Of a stretch of DNA of 64,000 nucleotides, positions 11,268 through 23,085 are shown piece by piece. Where the stretch lies: NCBI GenBank assembly GCA_949987705.1, contig OX465281.1:106132266-106196265 (forward strand), read 5' to 3'. The notes under the pieces are model-generated. The model worked only from the letters and a program-made list of their open reading frames with translations, ran no database searches and was not told the DNA's origin. Origin of the DNA: Thereva unica (lineage: Eukaryota > Arthropoda > Insecta > Diptera > Therevidae). Every line of letters starts with the position of its first letter. Within the stretch, counting starts at the first letter, position 1. A program made the position numbers and the translations under genes.

Positions 11268-12757
11268 CTTTTGCTGTTTTTGTTGTTGTTGTTGTTTCTG
11301 TTGTTTTTGCTGTTTTTGTTGTTTTTGCTGTTTTTGTTGTTTTTGTTGTTTTTGCTGTTTTTGTTGGTTTTGTGTTATTTGTTGTTTTTGCTGTTTTTGT
11401 TGGTTTTGTGTTATTTGTTGTTTTTGCTGTTTTTGTTGGTTTTGTGTTATTTGTTGTTTTTGCTGTTTTTGTTGTTTTTGCTGTTTTTGTTGGTTTGGTT
11501 ATTTTTGCTGTTTTTGTTGTTTTTATTGGTGTGGTCGTTTTTGTTGATTTTGCTGTTTTTGTTGTTTTTGTTGCTTTTGCTGTTTTTGTTGTTTTTGCTG
11601 TTTTTGTTGTTTTGTTGCTTTTGCTGTTTTTGTTTTTTTGCTGTTTTTGCTGTTTTTGTTGTTTTTGTTGCTTTTGCTGTTTTTGTTTTTTTGCTGTTTT
11701 TGTTGTTTTTGTTGCTTTTGCTGTTTTTGTTGTTTTTGCTGTTTTTGTTGTTTTTGCTGTTTTTGCTGTTTTTGTTGTTTTTGTTGTTTTTGTTGTTTTT
11801 GCTGTTTTTGTTGTTTTTGTTGTTTTTGTTGCTTTTGCTGTTTTTGTTGTTTTTGTTGTTTTTGCTGTTTTTGTTGTTTTTGCTGTTTTTGTTGTTTTTG
11901 TTGTTTTTGCTGTTTTTGTTGTTTTTGCTGTTTTTGTTGGTTTTGTGTTATTTGTTGTTTTTGCTGTTTTCGTTGTTTTTGTTGCTTTTGCTGTTTTTGT
12001 TGTTTTTGTTGTTTTTGCTGTTTTTGTTCTTTTTGTTGTTTTTGCTGTTTTTGTTGTTTTTGCTGTTTTTGTTGTTTTTGTTGTTTTTCTGTTTTTGCTG
12101 TTTTTGTTGTTTTTGTTGTTTTTGTTGTTTTTGCTGTTTTTGTTGTTTTTGTTGTTTTTGCTGTTTTTGTTGGTTTTGCTGTTTTTGCTCTTTTTGTTGT
12201 TTTTGTTGTTTTTGCTGTTTTTGTTGTTTTTGCTGGTTTTGTTGGTTTGGTTGTTTTTGCTGTTTTTGTTGGTTTTGTTGTTTTGTTCTTTTTGTTGTTT
12301 TTGCTGTTTTTGCTGTTTTTGTTGTTTTTTTGTTTTTGCTGTTTTTGTTGTTTTTGTTGCTTTTGCTGTTTTTGTTGTTTTTGCTGTTTTTGTTGTTTTT
12401 GCGGTTTTTGTTGTTTTTGTTGTTTTTGCCGTTTTTGTTGTTTTTGCTGTTTTTGTTGTTTTTGTTGTTTTTGCTGTTTTTGTTGTTTTTGGGGTTTCTG
12501 TTGTTTTTGCTGTTTTTGTTGTTTTTGCTGTTTTTGTTGTTTTTGCTGTTTTTGTTCTTTTTGTTGTTTTTGCTGTTTTTGTGGTTTTTGCTGTTTTTGT
12601 TGTTTTTGCTGTTTTGTTGTTTTTGTTGTTTTTGCTGTCTTTGTTGTTTTTGTTGTTTTTGTTGTTTTTGTTGTTTTTGCTGCTTTTGTTGTTTTTGTTG
12701 TTTTTGCTGTTTTTGTTGTTTTTGTTGTTTTTATTGTTTTTGTTGTTTTTGTTTTTG
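11268..12757. repeat. 1.5-kb array of a 9-bp repeat, TGTTTTTGY
   Basis: About 165 units of TGTTTTTGY (alternating TGTTTTTGC and TGTTTTTGT) with a few indels. Since 9 is a multiple of three, every plus-strand frame stays open (poly F/V/A, L/F or C/F) and the minus strand gives Q/K/T-rich frames. These frames are a product of the repeat and not genes. Scattered indels change which frame is open. Confidence 0.96.
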
Positions 12758-13950
12758 ACATGAATATGTCTTATCCTTGGGGTCTATTCATGTCTACTGT
12801 GCCATCGAGGAGCCATGGCACTTTTTTTATTTTTTTTATTAAATTTCAAAAATTTTAAAAAATTCGTTTTTTAAACACTCGACCTATTCTATCCTAACAA
12901 AGAGAAGACGGTGAATACTCGCCTTCTATATAACCCTACTCTATACGATGTGGGCAACGCCACTGCAAATTCGCGATTAAAATTATAAAAAAAAACTCTA
13001 TGGATGCTTGATGGTGGGCAATGCCACAGCTTTTACTTGCACAGATCAAAAGCCTCGCACTGTGCTTGCATCGGGTTTATATTTCCCCCGGCTGTCCCCC
13101 CACCTTGCAATGATAACAGCTTTCGTCTCAATTTTTAGCTGGGCTATGCGTAAAATATGGCGACGATTTATTTCGTCGGTTATATTTTTGAATTATTTTA
13201 ACTTTTATATCTTAATATCTCTGGTCAGCTGTTTATTCTGACAAGAGCTTTTTTGACATTTTTAGTTTTTTTGTTTATGTAGTGCGTGAGTGCGGTGTTT
13301 TTGTTTTATTTTATATTTTTAATATTTATTTTTTTACTTTCGATTCGTGTTTTTGTGTTAAAAGATTATTTATCATGGTAAGTATTTTATGCTTATTAAT
13401 ATATGTAGTTTTGTGTTACATGTTCTATTTATTATATGGTTTTATGTTCTGGTTTGTTTACCTTTGTTTTTAATGTTTGTTATGTTGTTATTAGTGTTTT
13501 TATTATGTATATGTTTACCATGTTATTATTATTATTATTTTTTTATTAATCTCAGTCGATTACTTATGTTTTTTTAATTCTTTTTTAGGCTGCATCGCCA
13601 AAATATAGGACGTCGAATGGACTTCTTGTAGCCAAATCGAGGTTATGTTCATGTCTTTTATTGTTTAATTAATTCTTTTTTATTCTTTTTAGCATTTTTA
13701 ATTGAACGACTACATGTTTCGGACCGAAACATTCTCCCCTCTCTTTGATGCGTCGCATCAAACACATAAAATATAATGCGGAATTCAATATATATAGTTT
13801 TATTTTTATTATAATTTTTTGCTAATTGTATTAATTCATTGTATCTTTATATCTTAATCGTATTTAGAAATTCAGTCTTAGACTAATATAATTCAATTGT
13901 ACTTCTGTTTTGATTTAATTAAAGTTCACATATATTATATTACACAGTAT

Positions 13951-14808
13951 TTATTTTGTTTTTCTTTTTGATTTAATTTCTGTGTATCCTTGCCAAATTA
14001 ATTTATTATTCCGAAACTTAACTACCACTTTGTGCGTATCTCCGAGGAACACTGTGTACCGCTTACGTGTTGATTCCATCATGTGCTTGAACGGTGAATT
14101 ATACTGCCGGTACGTGATATCAAAATACTTTCCATCCCGCGTCGGAATGGTGTAGACCTTGTTGTCCAGCCCGCTGGGTGGTTCAACTTGTATTGATAAT
14201 TCTCGCACTTGGGCCTTTCGTCTTCGTAGTCCTGGTACTGCGTCTTGTACTGGAAGAGACTTCTTTTGTGGTGGGGGTGATGATTCTCGCTCTTGAGCAA
14301 CTCTTTTTTGGGGCGATGACTTTTGTTCTTGGAGAACTCTCTTTGGTGCTGGTGATGAACTTTCCAGCTTGAGATCCCTGCCTGGAGTCCTTGGGATGGT
14401 GCCCTGAGCTGGTACCGGCGATAACTCTCGCATCTGGATGTCCCTTCTTGGAGTCCGTGGAATGGTGCCTCGGGGTTGTGATGGTGACAACTCTTGAAAT
14501 TGGAGATCCCTTCCCGGTGTGCGTGGGATGGCGCCTATGTGTGCTGCTGGCGACAACTCAAGCGTTGGAATGTTTGCCTCTGGAGTACGAGGATTGGTAC
14601 CTCGAGGTGCCACTGGCGATAAATCTCGCAGATCGAGGTTCTTCCCGGGAGTTGTTGGGATGTCGCCTATTTCCGGAAGGAATAAGTCCACTTCCCAGTC
14701 TTCCAGTGGAGGAACATCCTTAAGCATCTCGTCGATCTGTGGGTCCCCAAATGGCCACAGTTCTAGGACGTCATCAAGGCCTTCGCTCAGCGGTTGTTGA
14801 GACTCCAT
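13951..14808 (-). CDS. BEL accessory ORF, 285 aa, SP/TP-rich tandem repeats
   Basis: This ORF follows BEL pol on the same strand after a 107-bp gap, in the position where some BEL elements carry an extra gene. I do not recognise the family. Residues 1-55 are strongly acidic with interspersed W, F and L. Residues about 60-160 hold roughly five imperfect repeats of 22-26 residues centred on ELSP and GTIPRTPGRDL, rich in S/T-P sites. Residues 160-205 are basic and Q/K/S-P rich. The last 75 residues look folded (YTIPTRDGKYFDITYR, then a KRK-rich tail). No signal peptide or membrane segment is visible, so it is not a normal envelope protein. It is intact although pol is damaged. Confidence 0.75.
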   Translation of the reverse strand: MESQQPLSEGLDDVLELWPFGDPQIDEMLKDVPPLEDWEVDLFLPEIGDIPTTPGKNLDLRDLSPVAPRGTNPRTPEANIPTLELSPAAHIGAIPRTPGRDLQFQELSPSQPRGTIPRTPRRDIQMRELSPVPAQGTIPRTPGRDLKLESSSPAPKRVLQEQKSSPQKRVAQERESSPPPQKKSLPVQDAVPGLRRRKAQVRELSIQVEPPSGLDNKVYTIPTRDGKYFDITYRQYNSPFKHMMESTRKRYTVFLGDTHKVVVKFRNNKLIWQGYTEIKSKRKTK

Positions 14809-14915
14809 TATAATTTATAACTCTGTAAATCTAAAATATCACAATTAATTTTAGGTAATTTTTAGGTTTGGACTTCACATTTCAGACGGACACATACATA
14901 TATTTCCTGTCCCCT

Positions 14916-17069
14916 TCATGCAGGTAACGGACATATTTTGCTAATGGGACGTTTAATGCGTGTGGTCTTATATTGCAGAGTAACTACTCTGATGTGTCCA
15001 TCTTCTCCAGGGTGAACTTCTATTATTTTTCCTAATGGCCATTGCGCTGGAGGCCGGTTATCGTCGATCATAATGACCACTTGACCTACGTTTGCATCTG
15101 GTTGCTTAGTGCGCCATTTTTGCCTTTGCTGCAGCTGTGATAAATACTCACTAGACCATCTTTTCCAAAAATACTGCAACGTTTGTTGTATATATTTCCA
15201 CCTGTCTACATTGCTGTGGGTTTGTTGAAGTTCTGGATCTAAAATCCTTGCATTGCGTAATCTGCCTCCTACTCTTATGGTTCCACCTGCTGCGAGAGAT
15301 GGGGTTAATTTAATCAATTGGCTGTTCCCTTGTAGTGTTTCTCCTCGGTGGAACCGATTATACTCAGATGGAAACATGTACCTTTGCACTAGTCGAATTA
15401 CCCGTGCTCTGGCATCATTTATTTCTTCTGCAGTTACCTGTGCACTGTCCATTTTTTTCTTTCCTTTACATCGTTGGCAAAACCTCATGCAGTAAGCTAT
15501 TAATCGTATTGTCCTTGTATATGATGAGAAACGATTCAACCAGTCCTGCTCTTCATCCGCGTTAGTAATCATTGCTGTCGTATTACTCTTTTTCTCCAGA
15601 TCTGTTTTCCATTCCTTTGGGTCACCTTTGGGCCGATTAGCTACAAATGTCTTCCATCGGTTGGGGAGTTCTCTTAGCCAGGCTAAAACAATCGTTGAGT
15701 CGGTCCAACACCAACTCTGCCCGTGCTCAAGTTTCATGTCGACTTGGATCTGCTTCATTAGTCGGCTCAACAGGGCTGCTCCACACAACTCTAGTCGTGG
15801 TAATGACGTAGGCTTAATGGGTGCTACTCGTGTCTTAGATGCTATAAGGTTAACATGAACTGTACCATCACTGCTTATCGTGCGTACGTATACTACTGCG
15901 GCAAATGCTCGCGTGGACGCATCACAGAAACCATGTAATTGATATGTGGACCTGGCCTGATACATGTTAATCCATCTAGGTAGTTTTAATTCAACAATAT
16001 GATGTAGCTGATTCTTAAATTCACTCCATTCTTCTATCACTTCTTCACCAGCCGTTTCGTCCCAATCTCGTCCGGCTAACCACAATTTTTGCATAATAAT
16101 CTTCGCGATCAACACACAGGGAGATATCCATCCGAGAGGGTCAAATAACTTCGCTACCTCGGATAGTATCTGTCTTTTAGTCGTCGCTGCCTTATTAAAT
16201 TCTGCTTGCTTAATTGCGTACGAGAAGTAATCTTGATTTGGGTGCCACAAAATGCCAAGCGCCTTGATGTGATTTTCCTCTTTCAAGTTAAGAGGAAGTT
16301 GTATTTCTCGATCCTCTGCGCGCACTTGTTCTAATAACGCTTGGTGATTAGCCGCCCATTTTCTTAGGTGGAATCCACCTCCCTTTAATAAATTTATGAG
16401 TTCATCTTGTATTTCCAATGCTTCCTCGATGGTATCTGCACCAGTCAGGACATCGTCTACATAAAAATCTGAGAAGGCTGAAGTGGTACCAAACGTCACT
16501 GTATTCAGTTGATATTCCTGGATGGGCTCGCAGCTATGTTCCCTCCACAATATAGTTTGATACTTTCTATCTTCTGGGTCGAGAAGGATCATCCTGTACA
16601 TCTTCTCGATGTCTGCTGTCAACGCATACTTATGTTTCCTCCAGTTGGACAGGGTGGCATATAATTTCGGTTGTAAAGTTGGACCAGTCAACATTTGTTC
16701 ATTTAGGCTTCGCCCATTTGATGACCTGGCCGATGCATCGAAAACCACTCTGACCTTGGTTGTTGTGCTCTCTTTAAATACTGCATGATGCGGCATATAG
16801 TATGCCCGTTCTTCTTTGGTCGTTACTGCATTCATATGCCCCATGGTGATATATTCCTTTAGACATTCAGCATAGGGTGACTGTATGTCTGGCCTTTGAA
16901 TCAGCTTCTTTTCTAACTGCTTAAATCTTGAAGCTGCCTGCGCCTTGCTTTCTCCTAACTCTGGAGGTGTGCCTCCTCTAAATGGTAACTTCACTTGGTA
17001 CGACCCATTGGACAAACGTTTTGTAGTCCTTTCGTAAAATAGTTCACACTTCTTTTCTTCACTTGTCAT
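14916..17069 (-). pseudogene. pol: BEL pol: RT, RNase H and integrase remnants with deletions
   Basis: The 717-codon frame starts in the RT palm (RVVFDASARSSNG, then LTADIEKMYRMI), jumps to DFYVDDVLTGADT, continues through an RNase H-like part (CDASTRAFAAVVYVR, then SLPRLELCGAALLSRL) and ends in the BEL integrase tail (NRPPAQWPLGKI). Compared with the usual BEL/Pao polyprotein, segments are missing just before the YVDD box, after FVANR, and between GGRLRNA and the terminal domain. The last gap removes the integrase D,D,E core. The frame survives all deletions. A TAA a few codons upstream of the first ATG separates it from the 17076-17456 piece in the same frame. It cannot supply active RT or integrase. 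Confidence 0.85.
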
Positions 17070-17072
17070 CTT

Positions 17073-17456
17073 CCTTTATTCTGACACTTCTTCCCACTCC
17101 CAGAATTTCCTAATTTGTTGACTAAGTATGTTTAACTCATTACCTTCTGAAAGTGTGAACCCTGAAAAACTTGTGTTCTGGGCAGGTGCTGTTGCTACCT
17201 CTCCAAGTAATATCCATCCTAGGCTAGTCTTCTGAGCGGTTGGTGATTGGTAATGTCCCTTGCGTATTCCATTCTCAATGATGTTCGCGTACACTTTTAC
17301 ACCAAGAAGAATATCGATTCGTCCTTGGTCGGTGAACTTTGGGTCTGCTAGTTCCAATCCATCGATGTAAGACCAGTTCTGCCATTTGGATCGTTTCGGT
17401 GGGCATATGTTCGTTATGGCCTTGACGACATATGTATGCTTGTACGGCCGTTTCAT
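17073..17456 (-). pseudogene. pol: BEL protease C-terminal / linker segment
   Basis: The frame encodes the IDGLELADP...GRIDILLGVKVYA segment typical of the stretch after the aspartic protease in BEL/Pao polyproteins, ending with an in-frame TAA at about 17073-17075. It is in the same frame as the 14916-17069 part but one base out of register with gag-protease upstream. The shift lies near 17415-17435, after the QAY residues of the protease end. Confidence 0.8.
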
Positions 17457-19119
17457 AATTAGAGCGTGTAGTGGCTGCTAACGGTAAACAGGCAATCTTT
17501 TTAGATGATGCTACATTTATAGAACCCAACCCGTTTATCTGCATCGTGGTTGGTATTGTTTCTGGCTGTAACGTTTGGAATGCTGCTTCGGTCAAAAATG
17601 AACTTTGGGACCCCGGATCGATCACTGTTCGCAGGGTTATACTGTTGCCCTTGTTGTTCCTCACCTTCACTAAAGCTGTAGCTAGCATACTTTGCGTTGC
17701 ACTTTCATTATAATTACACGTCGTTACTTCACGTTGCTGCGTTTCGTTGGCCATTTCGCCTTTAATATCCTCATGGAGTAACGAGTGGTGTCCCTTTCCA
17801 CATTTGTAACATTTATTACTGCTGGGACATACTCTGCTGTGATGCGGTCGCAGGCATCTATAGCATAGTCTGGATTTACTCGTCAGATTGCGTCTTTCGG
17901 CTATGTCCATTCCTTGGAATTTCTCGCATTGTTGTAAGGAATGCGTTTCCTTGCACACCGGACAGGTTTTGTTCGATTGGCATGGACTGCCATGATGACT
18001 TCCTATGCAGTCAAAACAGAGTTTGTTTTCTTTTATTAATCTGCCCCTTTGAGCAGGAGATTTTCGTTGCAGGTACCTACAATACTGCGGCTGATGGTTC
18101 CCCTTGCACAAAGGACAACCTTTGTTTTCGCTTACATAGCAGTTTGTGGTACGGTTGCGCACTCTCTCTAAACCTTTGTACTGTGTTGTGGGCTTGTGTG
18201 TATTGACATCCTTTATTGCTTCCAAAGTTCTGTATCTCTCCTCAAGGAACTTGGTAAAATCTCCTAATGACGGCATCTCATCTGATTTGGATATCAATTC
18301 TTCCCACTGGCTTCTTGTTTTGTCTGGCAATCTGTGCGATGTTACGAAGACAACAATATCGTCCCACTCAGATATGTTCACTTTTAACACCTGAAGGGCA
18401 TGTCGAATGCGCTGTAAATCATCTGCCATCGTTCGTAAATCTTTGTGCGATTCATGCGTGAGCTTGGGTTGATAGAATAGACGTTTTAACTGGGCGTATA
18501 TCAGCAATCTTCTCTTATTATAACGTTTGCACAATAAGTCCCAGGCAGCCATATAATTCGCGGAGGTCATATCGAATGCGTCGAGATCCCCACGTGCCTC
18601 TCCCGTAAGGCTACCTTTCAAGTAGTGCAACTTGTCCACAGGCGTTAAACGAGCATTATTATGTATTAACGATGTAAACCTGTCATGGAACGCTTGCCAT
18701 GCAGTATATTGCCCGTCAAATTTTGGTAATTCCACCGTCGGCAGCTTCAAAGGAATACTTTGCTGATTTGGCAATTCATTTGATGCAGACGTAGATGCTT
18801 GTTGTAGTGCACTAGATGCCAATGCATCTTGCAGCTCTCCGAAGAACACTGAATACGCTTCATCAAATTCTCTGTATCTAGTGCCCTCTGCATATGCGGC
18901 TAAAGCGGCTTGAGTTTTTTCATCCTTGATGCTGGTTATGTCCGCGGCCCCTAATTGCAGATGGTTCTCATCGAAATTTCTCCAGATATTTCTGATTATT
19001 TCCAGCCTCCCGTTGATATAACCTGCAGTTCGACGGTGTTTCGACGTTTTATTATAATTTGCAACTGTCTGGTCTAGTTGGGCTTTTAGCGTGGTCTGTT
19101 GTAGCAATACGTCCTTCAT
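17430..19119 (-). CDS. gag: BEL gag and aspartic protease
   Basis: The ORF begins with a basic and coiled N-terminal region, then the BEL gag core (PKFDGQYTAWQAFHDRF, residues about 130-150). Cysteine/histidine clusters at about residues 335-455 follow (CPLCKGNHQPQYC; CPVCKETHSLQQC; CYRCLRPHHSRVC; CYKCGKGHHSLLH). The protease motif is VIDPGSQSSFL. Gag packages element RNA; the protease would process the polyprotein. The listed frame runs on to 17275, but its last 50 residues are off-frame after the 1-nt shift near 17430. The ATG at 19119 lies 117 nt from the primer-binding site. Confidence 0.87.
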
Positions 19120-19235
19120 TTTTCACGTTTAGTTATTAACATATATAAAAACAAACAACCAACAACAAAATATTTGCATATTCAACGTCAAATTTCAATC
19201 AAATTAACAATAAAGTAATTTATCTGCAACCACAT

Positions 19236-19251
19236 CCGGCTCGAAGGACCA
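19236..19251 (-). other. BEL primer-binding site
   Basis: On the element strand, TGGTCCTTCGAGCCGG follows the 5' LTR end (...CCGTTACA) after one base. It starts with TGG as needed to pair with a tRNA CCA end. The TTCGAGCC portion matches a T-loop region. I do not name the tRNA. Confidence 0.75.
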
Positions 19252-20545
19252 ATGTAACGGTGTCACTTGACCGTTGCTGAAAACAATGTGGATCAGGTTC
19301 TTTTTTTAATTAAAAAAGTTGGTTCGATTTAAATTACTTTATTGCTTATTATTTTCTCTTTTTAAATATTGTATAAATTCTATAAATTCTAAATCCTTAA
19401 TTTTTATATATATATATATATATATTTATTTATCCAAATATTTTAGTTTGGGCCAATTCCCTGGTTAGTTTTTTATTGTTCTTTCAGAAAATAATTATTT
19501 AACCTGAGGCAAATGCACTCAAGGAAAAAATAATAAATTTTCCTTATTAACTTATCTATACAATTTCTCAATTGGATAGATAAGTTACTTCAAAAATTTT
19601 TTTTTTATTAAATTTCAAAAATTTTAAAAAATTCGTTTTTTAAACATTCGACCTATTCTATCCTAACAAAGAGAAGACGGTGAATACTCGCCTTCTATAT
19701 AACCCTACTCTATACGATGTGGGCAACGCCACTGCAAATTCGCGATTAAAATTATAAAAAAAAAAGTATCAAAAACAAACCAAATAAAAAAAAATACGAG
19801 TGTGCGTAGGACCACACTTTAGAAGTGTTAACTTCTATGGCTAGTCTAAATGTCCAAATCAATCTTAATACAGGACGATAAGGATTAATATATTTTATTT
19901 AGGAATATTCTGTTAAAGTTTATTTAATTGTTACTTGTTAAATGTGTTGCAATGTTTTGGAAATTAAACAATTTATCTTAAACTTATCACACAAAGATCG
20001 GACGATGGATGACTGGGATAATGTAGTTTTTAGTAAAAATAGTAGATAATACATATATAGTAATAAATACATAATACATAGTTCATAGGAAAAATGTAGT
20101 ATACATAGTACTTGTCGTCGGGTTGATGCAATAGTCACGAAACAGAAATTTTTGCTATTTTAAACATTGTGCAAATATGCAAAAAAGTCATATTATATTT
20201 AGCCAAAGTCACGGATCTAAATTTTTATGGGAATCCACTGGATTCATTTTGAATTTTTTCAGAACATAGTACATAATATGCAGTACATTGTATATAGTAC
20301 GTAATAGATAATATATAATACATAGAAAATAATATAACATACCAGTAGGGAATGGAATTACTGGAAAAACTACTTCTACAGAAGCAGTTCAGTACTTCCA
20401 CCCAGTACAAAAAAGGCATTACATTAACACGGCGATGGCCTAGGCTGGGAAGTAGGTACTTTTTTTCCCTTCCATTTGGAAGTACTTATACTACATTTAT
20501 TACTAAACTCATAATGCAAAGTTATTATACTGTAAATTTTTATAT

Positions 20546-21018
20546 TAGGGGTATTCATGAAAACGTGTAAATCCATAGTAAGCCGCGTAAATCGTATAAG
20601 TTTCCAATCTCGTAAATGAACTGTCAAAATTTGTATGGAAAGTGAAATACGCAGACTAGATAAGTTTACGCTAAAATTTTGTGGTGTAAACTTCGTATAT
20701 GTGTAAAATCTTTAAATGTCAATTTTGTCAATTTCAATGTCAAAATTATCAAAATTACCATTGCGTTTTTCAAAGCATTGCAACATTAACAATTCCCCAC
20801 AAGCAATATATTGCACAAAATTAATTATAATTTATTTTTCTCACTCTCTTTTGGCATTTTTCTGTTTAGTAATTTTGACATTAACATCCACTTTGAACAG
20901 TTGGCCAATTATATCGTTTACATACATTAAGTCATCATAGGTGCGTTCATTAAACAAACCTCGTAAAAATACGCGAATACGGAATGTGTAAATTTACTCG
21001 TTTTCATGAATACCCCTA
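20546..21018. mobile_element. MITE with 20-bp inverted ends
   Basis: TAGGGGTATTCATGAAAACG at 20546-20565 is the exact reverse complement of 20999-21018. ATAT flanks both sides and could be the target duplication. The interior is non-coding. Confidence 0.82.
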
Positions 21019-21519
21019 ATATAATTTAGTTGGCGTAGGCGTGAAGGGGTGGGGTAGCTTGAAGTAAAATTAAGCGATTTATATTTATATCATAAACAAA
21101 ATTCAAATATATGTTTATACATTAAAGACATAAAACTTAATGGCTGAGACAACTGTGATGGTTAACAAAGAAAACGAGCAGCTACGAAGTTTTTCAACAC
21201 GCTTTTTGCGCGAAATCAAACGCTTGGTCACCAAACCCATTCTCCTCTGCATTATTTGTAAGTCATTACACAGAACAATAATTAAAGAAGTACTTCCAAA
21301 TCGACTTCCCACAATAAATACCTGCGATTTTCCCTACTGGGATACTACCTCAGATATGTACGTAAAATACAGATGCCCAGTCGAATAGGCGAAACGCCGA
21401 AACGTATTCCATGTCGCCGAAAGCGATTAATCCAAGCAAAAGATTTAAATATTGCAGCCATTTAGTTGGCTAGAGCATGGCAACTTTTAGTCGAGGTCCA
21501 GCAACAGACATCAGCGATG

Positions 21520-22620
21520 GTCACGCGCATTTTTGGTTCGCACCCGTTTCTGGGCACTTGTGCCTATGCAGCTGGCTAGAGCATGGCAACTTTTGGTTTA
21601 GCTCCACATAGAAACCAGCGTATAATTCTATGTGTGCGAGGTAAAATAGCCCGCGCTTGGTGGGTGGGATTGGGTTAGAATGTTGCAATGCAGAAGCTGC
21701 TCTCAGCATTCGTTTTATATTCTCGCGCCGCTCTCAAAATTCATGTCATATTCAGGGGTGCCACTTTGGCTCTATAGAGCCATTTGTGGCTATAAAAAAA
21801 ACTTTTAAAATTGGCTCTTTGGCTCTTTTTCAACTTAAATGGCTCTTTTGCCTTTTTCTTTCAACTTGATCTTGAATTTTAACTGATTTGGTTTTTCCTA
21901 ATTACATACTCGCAAAGAATTTACCATTACTGTTACTGGATAAAAATTCAATATTTGATTTCAAGATTTGAAGATTTTAGAACTATCCTACAACTAATTT
22001 CTCTGGTCGACCATGCCTCCTACTCGTATGGTAAAGAAGAAGATTTGTTTTTGACATCTTATTGTTCGCGGTTTTCAATGTAATTCCTGTTGTGTTTGAA
22101 TTTGGCTCTTTTTTATCAGCTTTGGCTCTTTTTCTCGGAAAATTTGGCTCCAAAATTTTTTGTTTAGTGGCAACCCTGGTCATATTCTCGCACGCCATCG
22201 CACACAGCAGCGAATGTATGAATGTATGCAGACCCGCTCTCAAAATCCATGGCATATTCACGCCGCTCTTTAGCATTCATTTCATCCTCTCGCACACATT
22301 CGCTGCTGTGTGCGATGGCGTGCGAGAATATGACATGAATTTTGAGAGCGGCGCGAGAATATAAAACGAATGCTGAGAGCAGCTTCTGCATTGCAACATT
22401 CTAATAACCCAATCCCACCCACCAAGGGCGGGCTATTTTGCCTCGCACACATACATATAATTATGCGCTGCTGTTTGTAAGTGGAGCTCAACTAAAAGTT
22501 TCCATGCTCTAGCCAGCTTCATAGGCACAAGTGCCCAGAAACGAGTGAACAACAAAGTGCGCGTGTCGCCAACATGTGTCCAGAAACGGGTGTAAGCAAC
22601 AAAATGCGCGTGTCGCGAAT
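21520..22620. mobile_element. Foldback element interrupted by a hAT MITE
   Basis: A region around 21551-21752 is repeated inverted at about 22323-22535, sharing landmarks such as GCAGAAGCTGCTCTCAGCAT. The arms continue inward past the hAT insertion to a centre near 22255 and outward to the CACCCGTTTCTGGGCAC motif. Several indels separate the arms, so it is older than the 2270-2994 palindrome. Short frames repeated on both strands here reflect the inverted arms. Confidence 0.8.
21753..22178. mobile_element. hAT-type MITE, 8-bp TSD GTCATATT
   Basis: The ends read CAGGGGTGCCACT and, inverted, CAGGGTTGCCACT. GTCATATT lies immediately outside both ends (21745-21752 and 22179-22186). An 8-bp duplication with CAGGG termini is diagnostic of the hAT superfamily. 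The interior is rich in TTGGCTCTTT repeats and is non-coding. Confidence 0.92.
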
Positions 22621-23085
22621 TCTTTGTTTTACCCCCAGCGAAAAAGTGCCAAACGCGCCTAAAGAAGTTAACACTTCAAAAAAACTCTATGGATGCTTAT
22701 TTTTTTTTTTTAAGCATATTTATTATAACTATATTGTAATACAGGCTACGCTTAAACCTATTTTCCCTATGTACCTTAAAAAGAAACTTACTGGCCCTCT
22801 GCGGGCACTCTAGGTTAGACTCTATCTACTTAAACTATTTGGAATTGCCTTTCGGCCTCTTTATTCGCTTCAAACGATACATAAATGCTTAACTATATGC
22901 TACATGCTAAGAAAATATTGTAAGATAAAAAAAAACTTAGCTAACTTAACCTATTTTATAAAACTTAACCTAGTGTAAAAAGACTTACAACCTACCTACC
23001 CTAACCTACAGCTAACTTAAAACTATATAGGGATCGTGATCCTACTTAAACTAATCTATTACTCATTCGCACCGAAACACGCTTG

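Larger units (their letters stand above)
7725..12826. mobile_element. 5.1-kb non-coding insert in the BEL 3' LTR
   Basis: Comparison with the other LTR shows extra sequence here. A 32-bp direct repeat beginning TTGACATGAATATGTCTTAT lies close to both ends (7725 and 12755), with a few mismatches. Inside are small inverted-repeat elements and a long 9-bp array. I see no transposase or RT, and from about 9800 to 11248 nothing recognisable. The edges are approximate. Confidence 0.6.
19759..22683. mobile_element. Composite DNA-transposon insert in the BEL 5' LTR
   Basis: The uninterrupted LTR copy reads ATTATAAAAAAAAACTCTATGG; here 2.9 kb is inserted in the A run. GAAGTGTTAACTTCT near 19818-19833 is inverted as GAAGTTAACACTTC near 22664-22677, and may be the terminal repeat of the outer element. 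Contents are AT-rich non-coding sequence, a MITE at 20546-21018 and a foldback at about 21520-22620. No transposase gene is seen. The A-run target makes the exact edges ambiguous. Confidence 0.65.

Noticed and set aside
11249..12858. Overlapping 400-500 aa frames on both strands
   Set aside because: They follow from the 9-bp repeat, whose length is a multiple of three; they have no complexity, start context or homology.
13008..13577. Pair of conserved small ORFs (again at 27953-28514)
   Set aside because: They recur because the sequence is the two LTRs of one BEL insertion, not because of protein conservation.
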